This document shows, piece by piece, positions 14,443 to 22,804 of a stretch of 28,191 nt of DNA. A model generated the notes under the pieces. That model saw nothing but the letters and a program-made list of their open reading frames with translations, was not told where the DNA came from and searched no databases. How positions within the stretch are numbered: position 1 is the first letter of the stretch; each line of letters begins with the position of its first letter. The stretch is from assembly GCA_033720975.1 (NCBI GenBank), contig JAWWBL010000013.1, positions 1 through 28,191 of the forward strand, written 5' to 3'. A program made the translations under genes and the position numbers. This DNA comes from JAWWBL01 sp033720975. Lineage in GTDB: Bacteria; Actinomycetota; Acidimicrobiia; Spongiisociales; ZC4RG35.

Positions 14443-15809
14443 CAGGCGTACCCGGCAACACGATCGGCCAAGACGTCAGCGGTTACCGCTTGCTCCTTGG
14501 CGAGGTCTGCTCCGGCAACGCCATGCCAGTAGGCCCCGGATACGGCCGCCTCCAGGGGTTCGAGCCCACGGGCCCACAGGGCTCCGATCATCCCGGCAAG
14601 GACATCACCGGTTCCGATGCTGGCGAGTTCCGGCCCGCCGGTGTCGACCAGGATCGGCGTGCCACCGTCGGTGATCAGAGTGGGGTTGCCCTTGCGGAGG
14701 ACTGTTATCCCCTTCTTGCGGGCATGAGCACGGGTGGCGAACTGGCCGGCACTGCCTCCTGTCAATCGTCGCAACTCCCCGACATGGGGTGTGGCCACCA
14801 CCTGGGCATCGCCCTCGCGAGCCACGTCGAGCATTTCCGGGGTCAATCCACCCGCATCCAAGACCACGTTCTTGGCCTTGGCGAGGATCGGTCTCGCCTC
14901 GTCGTAGTCCGCCTCGGCTAGGCCGGGGCCGGCGACCACGACGTCAAACCGGTCGAGCCGTGCCTCGGCATCGGCCATTTGGAAAGTCGGCAGTTGGGGT
15001 GCCAGCTCGTGCACGAGGTCAGCATTGGGGGAGGCCACGACCACCGAACCCGCACCGAAGTTGAGGGCGCTCCTACCCGCAAAGACCGATGCGCCGACAA
15101 TCCCTGTGGACCCACCCACGACGAGTACCGCCCCTGCTGACCACTTGTGTGAAGTGCGGGAGCGGGGTGGTCGAGAGGCGTCTGACTCCTCGGCCAGATA
15201 AAGACAGGGGCGCCCACCGTGGATTCCGATGTCGGCCACCGTGACTCTTCCGCAGTAGTCGGGGCCGTCACCGCGCACATGGCTGGTCTTGAGGGTGCTG
15301 AACGTGACGGTCTCCACCGCTCGGAAGGCAGCGTCGGCCACCTCACCGGTGTTGGGGTCGAGTCCGGTGGGGAAGTCGACCGCGACCACCGGTGCAGTTG
15401 TTGTCTCGATCCACGCCCGGACCTCGTCAGGAATCCCGCCTCTCACCCCTCCCCCGAACAGCGCATCGATCACTACGTCAGCGGGCTCGACCTCCCCGAG
15501 TTCGAGCATGCGCACCCCGACAGCCCGTGCCTTGGCAGCGGCATCGATCGCCTCTGGCGTCTTCGGCAGGGCGAGGGCGTGTATTTCCACATTGGCGCCA
15601 CGCTGGTGCAGGTACCGGGCGGCCACGTAGCCGTCCCCCCCGTTGTTCCCTGGCCCGGCCAGCACGATGACCTTCTTCCCATATCCGGCGCCAGCACGTG
15701 CCGCGGCCATGGCAACGGCGTACCCGGCCTTGTCCATGGCAACGATCAGGTCACCCTCATACGCTTTGTCGACCCGCCGGTACTCGTCGCCGGTGAGGAT
15801 GGGTTTCAC
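14439..15809 (-). CDS. nnr: Bifunctional NAD(P)HX repair enzyme (epimerase plus ADP-dependent dehydratase)
   Basis: This fused enzyme repairs hydrated NADH and NADPH. The N-terminal YjeF_N epimerase domain (about 1-215) carries the signature GPGNNGGDGYVAARYL (52-67) and VVAVDFPTGLDPNTGE. The C-terminal ribokinase-like dehydratase domain (about 220-456) has LVVGGSTGIVGA, VVAGPGL and the catalytic GTGDVLAGMIGAL segment. At 456 residues it is slightly shorter than the usual 490 or so. Its GTG start lies 9 nt after the acpS stop, and its end overlaps alr. Confidence 0.96.
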   Translation of the reverse strand: MKPILTGDEYRRVDKAYEGDLIVAMDKAGYAVAMAAARAGAGYGKKVIVLAGPGNNGGDGYVAARYLHQRGANVEIHALALPKTPEAIDAAAKARAVGVRMLELGEVEPADVVIDALFGGGVRGGIPDEVRAWIETTTAPVVAVDFPTGLDPNTGEVADAAFRAVETVTFSTLKTSHVRGDGPDYCGRVTVADIGIHGGRPCLYLAEESDASRPPRSRTSHKWSAGAVLVVGGSTGIVGASVFAGRSALNFGAGSVVVASPNADLVHELAPQLPTFQMADAEARLDRFDVVVAGPGLAEADYDEARPILAKAKNVVLDAGGLTPEMLDVAREGDAQVVATPHVGELRRLTGGSAGQFATRAHARKKGITVLRKGNPTLITDGGTPILVDTGGPELASIGTGDVLAGMIGALWARGLEPLEAAVSGAYWHGVAGADLAKEQAVTADVLADRVAGYAW

Positions 15810-15818
15810 AGTCCCAGG

Positions 15819-16205
15819 CTACGGGTTCTGGTCGTGTTCGCCGACCGCCACGGCCATCACCAACGCGGATGTGTCGGTGTGGGTGATGGTGACCAGCACC
15901 TCGGTGACCCCCAGCATCTCTGCTCGTCGCAGGGCTGTGCCAGTCATCCTGACGGTGGGCTTGCCCCCTCCGGTTATCTCGACGTCCTTCCACCGGATGC
16001 GCCGCCACCCGGTGCCCATAGACTTCATCACGGCCTCCTTGCCGGCGAACCGAGCGGCAAGGCGGCGTTCCGGCCGGGCGAATCTGAATGCGTACTCCCG
16101 CTCGTGCTCGGTGAAACACCGTTCGGCGAACCTCGGGTACTTCTCGAGCACCCTCCCAACCCGCTCGAGGTCGGCGAGATCGACACCGAGGCCGAGGATC
16201 TTCAC
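15819..16205 (-). CDS. acpS: Holo-[acyl-carrier-protein] synthase
   Basis: AcpS attaches 4'-phosphopantetheine from CoA to acyl carrier protein, needed for fatty-acid synthesis. The protein has 128 residues. The magnesium-binding residues are in GVDLADLERV (Asp9) and RFAGKEAVMKSMGTG (Glu57), both diagnostic. The GTG at 16205 starts the conserved VKILGLGVDL and overlaps the stop of the aminotransferase gene in GTGA; a longer frame would add 26 unrelated residues. Confidence 0.96.
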   Translation of the reverse strand: MKILGLGVDLADLERVGRVLEKYPRFAERCFTEHEREYAFRFARPERRLAARFAGKEAVMKSMGTGWRRIRWKDVEITGGGKPTVRMTGTALRRAEMLGVTEVLVTITHTDTSALVMAVAVGEHDQNP

Positions 16206-17314
16206 GAAGTCAACACACCCTTCAGCGCATCGATCACCCGATTGCGATCTTCCTCGGACATCGAGGACCCGCTGGGCAGACAAAGGCCCCTGTCAAACAA
16301 GCTCTCGGACACCGAACCGCCGTACACCTCGAACTCCCCGAACACCGGCTGGAGATGCATTGGCTTCCATACGGGCCGTGCCTCGATGTCCTGAGCCTCC
16401 AGGGCGAGACGCACCTCTTCTCGATCGACACCGGCAACGTCAGGATCGATCTGGATACAGGTGAGCCAGAACGTTGCCCTGCTTAATTCTGACTCCGGCA
16501 TGAAACTCACGCCAGGGAACTCCGCAAGAGCCTCTCGATACCCGAGATTGTGAGCACGTCTCGTCTCGACCCGGCGGTCTAGATCGGCTAGCTGTGATCG
16601 CCCCAGCGCGGCGAGAAGGTTGGAGAGCCGGTAGTTGTAGCCGATCTCGGTGTGCTGGTAATGCGGTGCCGGCTGTCGAGCCTGTGTCGCCAAGTATCTG
16701 GCTCGTTCGGCCCATTTGGCGTCATCGGTGACCAGTGCGCCTCCCCCACTGGTAGTGATGATCTTGTTTCCGTTGAACGAAAGTGTCGCTATGTCGCCAA
16801 ACGATCCCGCCGGCTGGTCCTCATATCGGGCACCCAGCGCCTCGGCGGCGTCCTCGATGATTGGAATCCCAGCGTCCTCACATATCGGCTCAATGCGGCG
16901 ATAAGAAGCGCACTGGCCGTAGATGTCGACCGGGATGCAGGCCGCGTAACTCGCCCGCTTAACCGCTTCTTGGAGTCGCTCGGGGTCCATGTTCCAGCTC
17001 TCTATGTCGCTGTCGATGAACACCGGCTCGGCGCCTACGTATCGAATCGCATTGACCGTCGCCGAGAAAGTGAGGGTCGAGACCAGGACCCGATCGCCTT
17101 CCCCCACCCCTCGAAGCAGCAGTGCCAGGTGAAGTGCCGCTGTTCCACTCGATAGCGCAACCCCGTGACCACGGCCTGTGGCCGTCGCGAGCTCACTCTC
17201 AAACGCGTCCACCTCCGGACCCAGCGGGGCTACCCATCCACTGCCCAAGGCGCGATTGATCGCGTTACGGTCTCTCGGATCAACATCAGGTGGGGACAGG
17301 TAGAGCCTCGACAT
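16202..17314 (-). CDS. DegT/DnrJ/EryC1-type PLP sugar aminotransferase
   Basis: This 370-residue PLP enzyme most likely installs an amino group on a keto-deoxy nucleotide sugar. Visible features are GSGWVAPLGPEVDAFE near the N-terminus, SSGTAALHLAL (54-64), DIYGQCA, IIEDAAEALGA and the PLP-lysine block SFNGNKIITTSGGGA (Lys184). The FNGNKIITT form resembles PglE/EpsN/LegC-type aminotransferases that act on UDP-4-keto sugars. The start at 17314 (MSRLYLSPPDV) matches the family; the 36 extra upstream residues of the longest frame overlap the glycosyltransferase gene. It follows that gene by 14 nt and overlaps acpS by 4 nt, linking surface-sugar genes to the housekeeping operon. Confidence 0.93.
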   Translation of the reverse strand: MSRLYLSPPDVDPRDRNAINRALGSGWVAPLGPEVDAFESELATATGRGHGVALSSGTAALHLALLLRGVGEGDRVLVSTLTFSATVNAIRYVGAEPVFIDSDIESWNMDPERLQEAVKRASYAACIPVDIYGQCASYRRIEPICEDAGIPIIEDAAEALGARYEDQPAGSFGDIATLSFNGNKIITTSGGGALVTDDAKWAERARYLATQARQPAPHYQHTEIGYNYRLSNLLAALGRSQLADLDRRVETRRAHNLGYREALAEFPGVSFMPESELSRATFWLTCIQIDPDVAGVDREEVRLALEAQDIEARPVWKPMHLQPVFGEFEVYGGSVSESLFDRGLCLPSGSSMSEEDRNRVIDALKGVLTS

Positions 17315-17328
17315 CGGCAGGCGAGAGG

Positions 17329-18498
17329 CTACCGAGAATCGGTAACGCCGGAAGCCAGCTGCTCCAGGCGTGTCCTCACGCGATGAGCAACTCTGGATAG
17401 ATCGAACCGCTCCCTTGCCCACGCCTGAGCCTCCTGGACACGAGATTCGGTGACTTCATCAGCCTCGAGAACAGCCTTTATGCGAAGCGTAAACTCGGCT
17501 ACGTCCCCAACTGGAACCAGATCCGCATAGCGACCATCGCCGGTGATCTCACGCACCGGTGGTATGTCGAAAGCGACCACCTGTACTCCGGCGACCATTG
17601 CCTCGGCCACCGAGGTCCCGAGTCCTTCCATGAGCGATGGGAACGCGAAGACGTCGGCATTGGCAAGAAAGTCCCCGACTTGGTCGGTGTAGTCGATTAT
17701 CGAGACATGATCGCTCAGATTGAACGCCTCAACTGCCCTCTCCAAATCGTGTGTCGCGTCTCCCCTGCGGCCGAGGATCACGAGGTGGGCCGGGACATCT
17801 CTTATCAGCTCAGCCAGGGCAGCGAGGAGATAGGTCTGACCCTTCTGAGCAGCCTGCCGGCCAACATTGAGGATGATTGGAACTCGCCGAGGTAAGCCCA
17901 ACCTATCTCGGGTCAGCGGAGTTATCGGAACCAAATCTGACGGGACGCCTCTTGGGATGACCACAACACGTTCTGGGTCAACGCCAAGAGCGATACAGTT
18001 AGTAACGGCCGCATCGTTGGTCAGAGCTCTGAACCAGACGTGTGCTCCTCTTGCAGCCCAACCAGCCACGCCGCGCAGCACCCCCGCATACCAACTACCC
18101 GCGCCGGGTTGGAGTGAACGGTGGAGGGCAAGGTCGCCGGAGAGCGTCATTGTTGAGAGGATCGGAATCGACCTCCCCGACGCATACCTTGTGGCGAGTT
18201 GGGCAACGAGGTTGCCGGAGAAGAGGCTCGAGTGGACCACATCGGGCTTGAACTGGCGGATCACGCTGCGGAGACGGGCCACCCCCAGTGGCCAATTGCG
18301 GCCCGATCTCGATGACTGAAGCCCGAGCCAACGGTGCTCGATTCCTGCCGAGAGAAGCCGAGACTCAAGGGTTCCTCCGCCGTACAAGCTGACCACCATC
18401 TGCTCGGCAGAGCTGTCAAATGCCGTTATCTCGCGGACCAACCCATGCTCAGCACCGCCGGATCCGCTCAGCGAGTTGATGACGTTAAGAACTTTCAT
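17329..18498 (-). CDS. Family 4 glycosyltransferase
   Basis: This 389-residue GT-B enzyme transfers a sugar from a nucleotide donor, probably during surface polysaccharide synthesis. N-terminal MKVLNVINSLSGSGGAEHGLV is the usual GT4 acceptor-side start. The donor domain shows ILNVGRQAAQKGQTYLL and the EX7E-type segment FPSLMEGLGTSVAEAMVAG. Donor and acceptor are not predictable. It appears to be the first gene of the minus-strand run that continues through degT and acpS. The start codon is unambiguous; no strong ribosome site precedes it. Confidence 0.93.
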   Translation of the reverse strand: MKVLNVINSLSGSGGAEHGLVREITAFDSSAEQMVVSLYGGGTLESRLLSAGIEHRWLGLQSSRSGRNWPLGVARLRSVIRQFKPDVVHSSLFSGNLVAQLATRYASGRSIPILSTMTLSGDLALHRSLQPGAGSWYAGVLRGVAGWAARGAHVWFRALTNDAAVTNCIALGVDPERVVVIPRGVPSDLVPITPLTRDRLGLPRRVPIILNVGRQAAQKGQTYLLAALAELIRDVPAHLVILGRRGDATHDLERAVEAFNLSDHVSIIDYTDQVGDFLANADVFAFPSLMEGLGTSVAEAMVAGVQVVAFDIPPVREITGDGRYADLVPVGDVAEFTLRIKAVLEADEVTESRVQEAQAWARERFDLSRVAHRVRTRLEQLASGVTDSR

Positions 18499-18525
18499 AG
18501 GTGGTATCGATCGTGGTGACTCATG

Positions 18526-18542
18526 GAGAGTTCATGACTCTC
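18526..18542. repeat. Short inverted repeat in a divergent intergenic region
   Basis: GAGAGT and ACTCTC face each other across TCATG. The dyad sits 28 nt upstream of the GT4 start, in the 231-nt divergent region before the beta-helix gene. It could be an operator or a small hairpin. No other strong signal was seen between 18499 and 18729 apart from an open frame starting at 18570 (see findings). Confidence 0.3.
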
Positions 18543-18729
18543 TTATCAACAAGCCCTACGTAAGCGCCTATGGTTCGAAAGGCCAAGAATGAGTCTTTAG
18601 ACCTATCAAGAAAAACGCTCAAGCGGCCGCCGTTGCGGCCGAAACCTCTGGTATGGCCGGGTCGCCGCATCGCAGTCGCGTCGAAGCCCTCGCTCACCCT
18701 TGGCGACGCCGCTCGACTGGATACAGGAT

Positions 18730-20328
18730 GTGAACAGCTCGCTCCGATTCCTTATGGGGGTGGCGCTCATGTTCATCCTGGTCCCGACGCTAGCCATGAC
18801 CATGCCCGGTGGGATTGCCGATCTGAACCTCTGGGCCAGCACCGAACCCATCGGCAGCCGCGCAGGACCGACGGCCGTGGCATCCGGCGATGTGACACCT
18901 GGCATCGGTGGGATTTCCGATCGGCTGGGAGCTAGTGATCCGTTCTCGCCAGGACCAGAGTCCGAGTCGCAAGTCGGCGCTGCGGATCGCGAGACCACCT
19001 CGACAATCGCGAGCCAAGAAAGCACTACTTCGGATGCTGAGGCAGGCTCAGCTGAAGACGGCTCCAAAACATCGTCCGACGGCCTTCCTGCATCCACTAC
19101 GCAACCACCCACTGAGTCGACAGGCAATGGTTCTGATGCAAGAGGGAGCGGGACGATCACCGGAGATGCTTGCCCATGCACCGTGACCGGGATCGTCGAA
19201 CTGAAGGGCAACATCAGCCTCCAGGGAGACCTGATGGTGATGGGCGGAACGCTTGTGGCGCGACCGGGGGTCAATGTCGAGGGCAATGGTCACCAGATCA
19301 TGTTCATGGACGGGGGCACCGCCGACTTTCAGGGAACTGAGGTATTTACGTGGTCCGGAAACGGGTCGAATGCCAACTTGACGCGCGATATCACCTTTTC
19401 GAATCTTCGCCGCATCATGTTCCACAATGGCGCTGGGCCTTCAATTCTGAAGTACTTCATCGTCGCCAACTCCGGTACCGGCGCTCTCGGCGACTACTCC
19501 CTACATTGGCACCTCAATGGCGACAGCGCTCGAGGCACGATTGTGCAGGGGGTGGTCGTGATTAACTCTGCAAATCACGCATTTGTGCCTCACGGTTCAC
19601 ACGGCATCACTTTCAAAGACACAATTGCCAAGAACGGCAGGTGCGATGCTTATTGGTGGGACCCCCCAGAGTTTCAATCCACGAGCACGGTAAACAATTC
19701 AAATGACATCGTTTACGACCACGCACTCGCCGACGGGGTGACTAACTGCATCGGAGACAGCCGGGGTTTCAGGCTATCTGCGTTCAACCTTGGGGCCGGT
19801 CGGGGCAACATAATTAGAAACTCTGTGGCGAGGAACGTAAAGCCATCCAGTCCCAAGGACTGTTCTGGCTTCCATTGGCCGGAGCTGCACCACGATCAGC
19901 CATCGTCGTGGACTTTCACCAACAACGCGTCGTTCAACTCGCTGTGCAACGGAATCTTCGTCTGGCAAAACGACTCGCAGACGCACACCATCAACGGATT
20001 TAAGGGCGACGGTATCGACCACGGCGCCTATGTCAACACGTACGACTACCGCAACATCAACGTCGACTTCGTTGAAGTTCACGCTCTCAGTTGGTCAGTT
20101 ACCGGCGGAAGCATTGGGGTCGTCAAAGTATTCCGTCACGCGCTTCGTGCCGACCCCGTCGTATTCAGCGACGTCACGATTGATCGATTCATTATCAACA
20201 ACGCTGACGACGGAGGGCACGTACCCGGGACATATGTGCTCTCAAATACGGGGCTGGCTTGCGCAGATATCGAGTACGTGTCGGTGGTGCCTGGCACCGT
20301 TGTCCGAATCGACGGCATTGACTGCTGA
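18730..20328 (+). CDS. Secreted or membrane-anchored parallel beta-helix protein (G8/CEMIP-like)
   Basis: The protein begins with a hydrophobic signal or anchor (VNSSLRFLMGVALMFILVP). A Ser/Thr/acidic low-complexity linker of about 100 residues follows, then about 380 residues of beta-helix character. The latter opens with CPCTVTGIVELKGNISLQGDLMV, like the G8 domain, and contains YSLHWHLNGD (about 257-266 from this start), with a further HGSHGITF block downstream. That layout recalls the CEMIP/TMEM2 hyaluronidase-type helix and pectate-lyase-like enzymes. A carbohydrate substrate is likely but unproven. The start is uncertain: GTG 18730, TTG 18700 and ATG 18754 are in one frame. A preceding frame from ATG 18570 encodes a basic N-terminus and could be a frameshifted front end. 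Confidence 0.82.
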   Translation: MNSSLRFLMGVALMFILVPTLAMTMPGGIADLNLWASTEPIGSRAGPTAVASGDVTPGIGGISDRLGASDPFSPGPESESQVGAADRETTSTIASQESTTSDAEAGSAEDGSKTSSDGLPASTTQPPTESTGNGSDARGSGTITGDACPCTVTGIVELKGNISLQGDLMVMGGTLVARPGVNVEGNGHQIMFMDGGTADFQGTEVFTWSGNGSNANLTRDITFSNLRRIMFHNGAGPSILKYFIVANSGTGALGDYSLHWHLNGDSARGTIVQGVVVINSANHAFVPHGSHGITFKDTIAKNGRCDAYWWDPPEFQSTSTVNNSNDIVYDHALADGVTNCIGDSRGFRLSAFNLGAGRGNIIRNSVARNVKPSSPKDCSGFHWPELHHDQPSSWTFTNNASFNSLCNGIFVWQNDSQTHTINGFKGDGIDHGAYVNTYDYRNINVDFVEVHALSWSVTGGSIGVVKVFRHALRADPVVFSDVTIDRFIINNADDGGHVPGTYVLSNTGLACADIEYVSVVPGTVVRIDGIDC

Positions 20329-20342
20329 CGAGGCTCGTCGCG

Positions 20343-21560
20343 TCAGAGAGCCACTAGGCGTGGCCCTAAAGCCATTGCTTCCAGACCCATGGCAATCTCG
20401 TCGAGATAGATCGCATTCATCGCAACAACCAGCGCTGGGTTGACATCCTTGAGAGCCGTCGGGGGCTCAACCACCACCCCGACTCCCGGCAGCCATTTGC
20501 CCTGCTTGTGAGGATTGATGTCGACAACACGCGCCTCTTCAACTCCAGTTGCAGCCATGAAAGCCACCGCCTTTGAGCCCCCACCCCAAATGGCTACTTC
20601 ATCGCCTCTGCTGGTGACCGAACCAACAAGGTCGCGCCAACGCCGTACCGCCCCCATCGCTCTCGTGGCGAATTTGCTAACGAGGACTCCAATCTCGGTC
20701 GTGCTCTCCCCTGGCCCCTGATCAGGATCCGAGATGGCTGGGACGGCCGCTGCCAGCAAGTACTGCTCTTCAAACCCCCGCTCCATCCACGTCACGTCGA
20801 AACCGGAGCATCCGAGGGCTCTCCGCAGGGAGCCCATCGTGAAGTACGAGCAGTGCTCGTAATAGACGTCCCAAAATGCCCCCTCCTTCAGCACCCGTGC
20901 CGTGTCTGGAACCTCAGTGAATAGGACTGCGCCGTCGGTGCGCTGGGTTGAGGACCGCAACCAGGAGAAGAACTCGGCAACGTTGGGAATGTGCTCCATG
21001 AGGTGCCGGGTGAGTACCAGGTCCCCGGTCAGGTCTGTGTGATCTTGCCCGTATGTCTCTCGCCTAAATTCGATGGATGAGTCCGATCGCTCGATGCGAT
21101 CAGGCAGAAATCCCGGATCGATACCGAGTCCTCGTGATATCCCTCTCTGTGCCAGGAGGCTCAGGAAATCGCCCTTCCCACAGCCGACTTCCAAGACCGA
21201 CTTTCCTTCGAGATCAAAACGACGCACCAATTCATCAGCGAGCCACGCCGCAAACTCATTGAACCGTGGACTGAACGCCTGGCTCTCTTCAGTCGGCTGG
21301 GAGTAATCGACAAGCCTGGCGTCGAAGCGAACATTCTGAATGAACCCGCATCCCTCACAGAAGCCAAGCAGGATGTCGCCTCGCGGGTATGAGCTCGCCT
21401 CTTCCTTTGAATCGAGCAACACACACGTCTGTGTAGGGACCTCACGAGCTTCATAGAAGCCGATAAGACCGCTTTGGCCGCATGCGGAGCAGGGCGCCGA
21501 AGAGGCTTCCTCCCACTGCGCCATGCCTACGAGGCGCTGCAGCTGCTGACGTATCGTCAC
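20343..21560 (-). CDS. Class I SAM C-methyltransferase with N-terminal zinc-binding domain (second copy)
   Basis: This 405-residue protein has the architecture of NDP-sugar C-methyltransferases such as TylC3/NovU. A zinc-binding region comes first (CSAC and CEGC pairs: Cys24, Cys27, Cys68, Cys71). The SAM domain (VLEVGCGKGDFLSLL, about 122-136) and a C-terminal Rossmann-like domain with IWGGGSKAVAFMAATG follow. The usual YHEH catalytic segment reads YYEHCSYFT here, so one histidine is replaced by tyrosine while the second is kept. The GTG at 21560 overlaps the stop of the preceding methyltransferase (GTGA); ATG 21524 is an alternative start. The longest frame would overlap that gene by 180 nt and is rejected. 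The exact substrate is unknown. Confidence 0.88.
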   Translation of the reverse strand: MTIRQQLQRLVGMAQWEEASSAPCSACGQSGLIGFYEAREVPTQTCVLLDSKEEASSYPRGDILLGFCEGCGFIQNVRFDARLVDYSQPTEESQAFSPRFNEFAAWLADELVRRFDLEGKSVLEVGCGKGDFLSLLAQRGISRGLGIDPGFLPDRIERSDSSIEFRRETYGQDHTDLTGDLVLTRHLMEHIPNVAEFFSWLRSSTQRTDGAVLFTEVPDTARVLKEGAFWDVYYEHCSYFTMGSLRRALGCSGFDVTWMERGFEEQYLLAAAVPAISDPDQGPGESTTEIGVLVSKFATRAMGAVRRWRDLVGSVTSRGDEVAIWGGGSKAVAFMAATGVEEARVVDINPHKQGKWLPGVGVVVEPPTALKDVNPALVVAMNAIYLDEIAMGLEAMALGPRLVAL

Positions 21561-22804
21561 ACGACCATTGGTCTCGGCATGGGAACTATGAACTGACCGC
21601 CCCGTGCGGCGAATTCGCTCTGTTGGGACATGATCTCCTCTTTGAAGTTCCAGGCGAGCAGAAGTAGGTAATCGACTGGCTCTGTCAACAGCCTCTCTGG
21701 GCCTGCAATCGGCAGCGGTATTCCGGGCATCTCCCACCCGTGTTTGTGCGTGTTCCGATCCACGACGTAGTCCAAGAATCTGCCGTCGATTCCGAGGTAG
21801 TTGAGAAGAATGGCGCCTTTTGCTGCTGCGCCGTAGGCGGCTATACGGGAGCCATCAGCTTTCAGATCTTCTAATAGCGACACCAACTCGTCGCCTCGCT
21901 TCTGTACTCGTTCTGAAAACGCCTCGTAGAACTCGTATGTGTGCACACCCGCTCGCTCTTCTTCCTCCAGGATCCCGGATACCGAACTGTCTGCTGGGCC
22001 TTTCCTTGAAAAGAAGGTACGCAAAGATCCGCCGTGAATTGCCAGGCGCTGAACTGATGTCAGTGTCAGTTCATGCCGGGCGAACAGGCTCTGTACCGAT
22101 GCGACGGAGAAGTAGCAGTGATGCTCGTGATAGACGGTGTCGAATTCCCCGTGTTCGATCAGATCCCTCACGTACGGGAACTCCATGACAATCGTGCCCT
22201 CGGGCTTCAACAGCTCACCCATCGCTTCGATTAGTTCGTTCTGGTTCGGCACATGAGCGAGCACGTTGTTCCCCACGATCAGGTCAGCCCTCTGACCTTC
22301 CTTCGCCAGTCTGCGGGCGAGGTCGAGGTCAAAGAACTCACTGATTGTGGGGATTCCTCTCTCCCGCGCCGTACTCGCCGGCCCGGGAGCCGGGTCGATC
22401 CCGAGCACCGGAATGCCAGCCTTTTGAAACCACTGAAGCAAGTAGCCGTCGTTCGAAGCTATCTCCACAACAAGCGAAGTCCCATCCAGGGCCAGCATCT
22501 CGAGAAGATGACTGACATTACGGCGCGAGTGGTCCACTAACGCAGGAGAGAACGACGAGTAGTAGGGATACTCCTCACCAAAGAGCGTCTCCGGCCTGAC
22601 CGTTTCCTTGATCTGTACCAAGGAGCAAACTGCGCAAAAGACAAGACTCAGTGGATAGCGAGGTTCGCCTTCCCTGCTCTGGCCTGGCGGGAAAAGAGCA
22701 TCGGACAGAGGCATGGGGCCAAATTCGATTATCGAGACGAGATCCTTCGCACCGCAAGATCGGCAGCCCGTGATAACGGTGTAGTCCGACCCAAGCTCAG
22801 GCAT
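21557..22804 (-). CDS. NDP-hexose C-methyltransferase (TylC3/NovU type)
   Basis: This 415-residue enzyme has all hallmarks of sugar C-methyltransferases that add a methyl branch to a keto-deoxy nucleotide sugar. Zinc ligands are CRSC (14-17) and CAVC (57-60). The SAM site is VVEIASNDGYLLQWF (112-126), the catalytic segment is VYHEHHCYFS (224-233), and the C-terminal Rossmann-like domain has AAYGAAAKGAILLNYLG. The ATG at 22804 lies inside the end of the epimerase gene (8-nt overlap). The target is inferred to be a CDP-sugar from the neighbouring cytidylyltransferase. Confidence 0.92.
   Translation of the reverse strand: MPELGSDYTVITGCRSCGAKDLVSIIEFGPMPLSDALFPPGQSREGEPRYPLSLVFCAVCSLVQIKETVRPETLFGEEYPYYSSFSPALVDHSRRNVSHLLEMLALDGTSLVVEIASNDGYLLQWFQKAGIPVLGIDPAPGPASTARERGIPTISEFFDLDLARRLAKEGQRADLIVGNNVLAHVPNQNELIEAMGELLKPEGTIVMEFPYVRDLIEHGEFDTVYHEHHCYFSVASVQSLFARHELTLTSVQRLAIHGGSLRTFFSRKGPADSSVSGILEEEERAGVHTYEFYEAFSERVQKRGDELVSLLEDLKADGSRIAAYGAAAKGAILLNYLGIDGRFLDYVVDRNTHKHGWEMPGIPLPIAGPERLLTEPVDYLLLLAWNFKEEIMSQQSEFAARGGQFIVPMPRPMVV

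Noticed and set aside
15219..16394. Open frame opposite nnr and acpS (391 codons)
   Set aside because: It runs across three real minus-strand genes and has no family features.
18570..18935. 121-codon frame before the beta-helix gene, considered as a separate gene
   Set aside because: Most of it overlaps the beta-helix frame and its second half is low-complexity shadow sequence. Only its first 45 codons are of interest as a possible frameshifted N-terminus.
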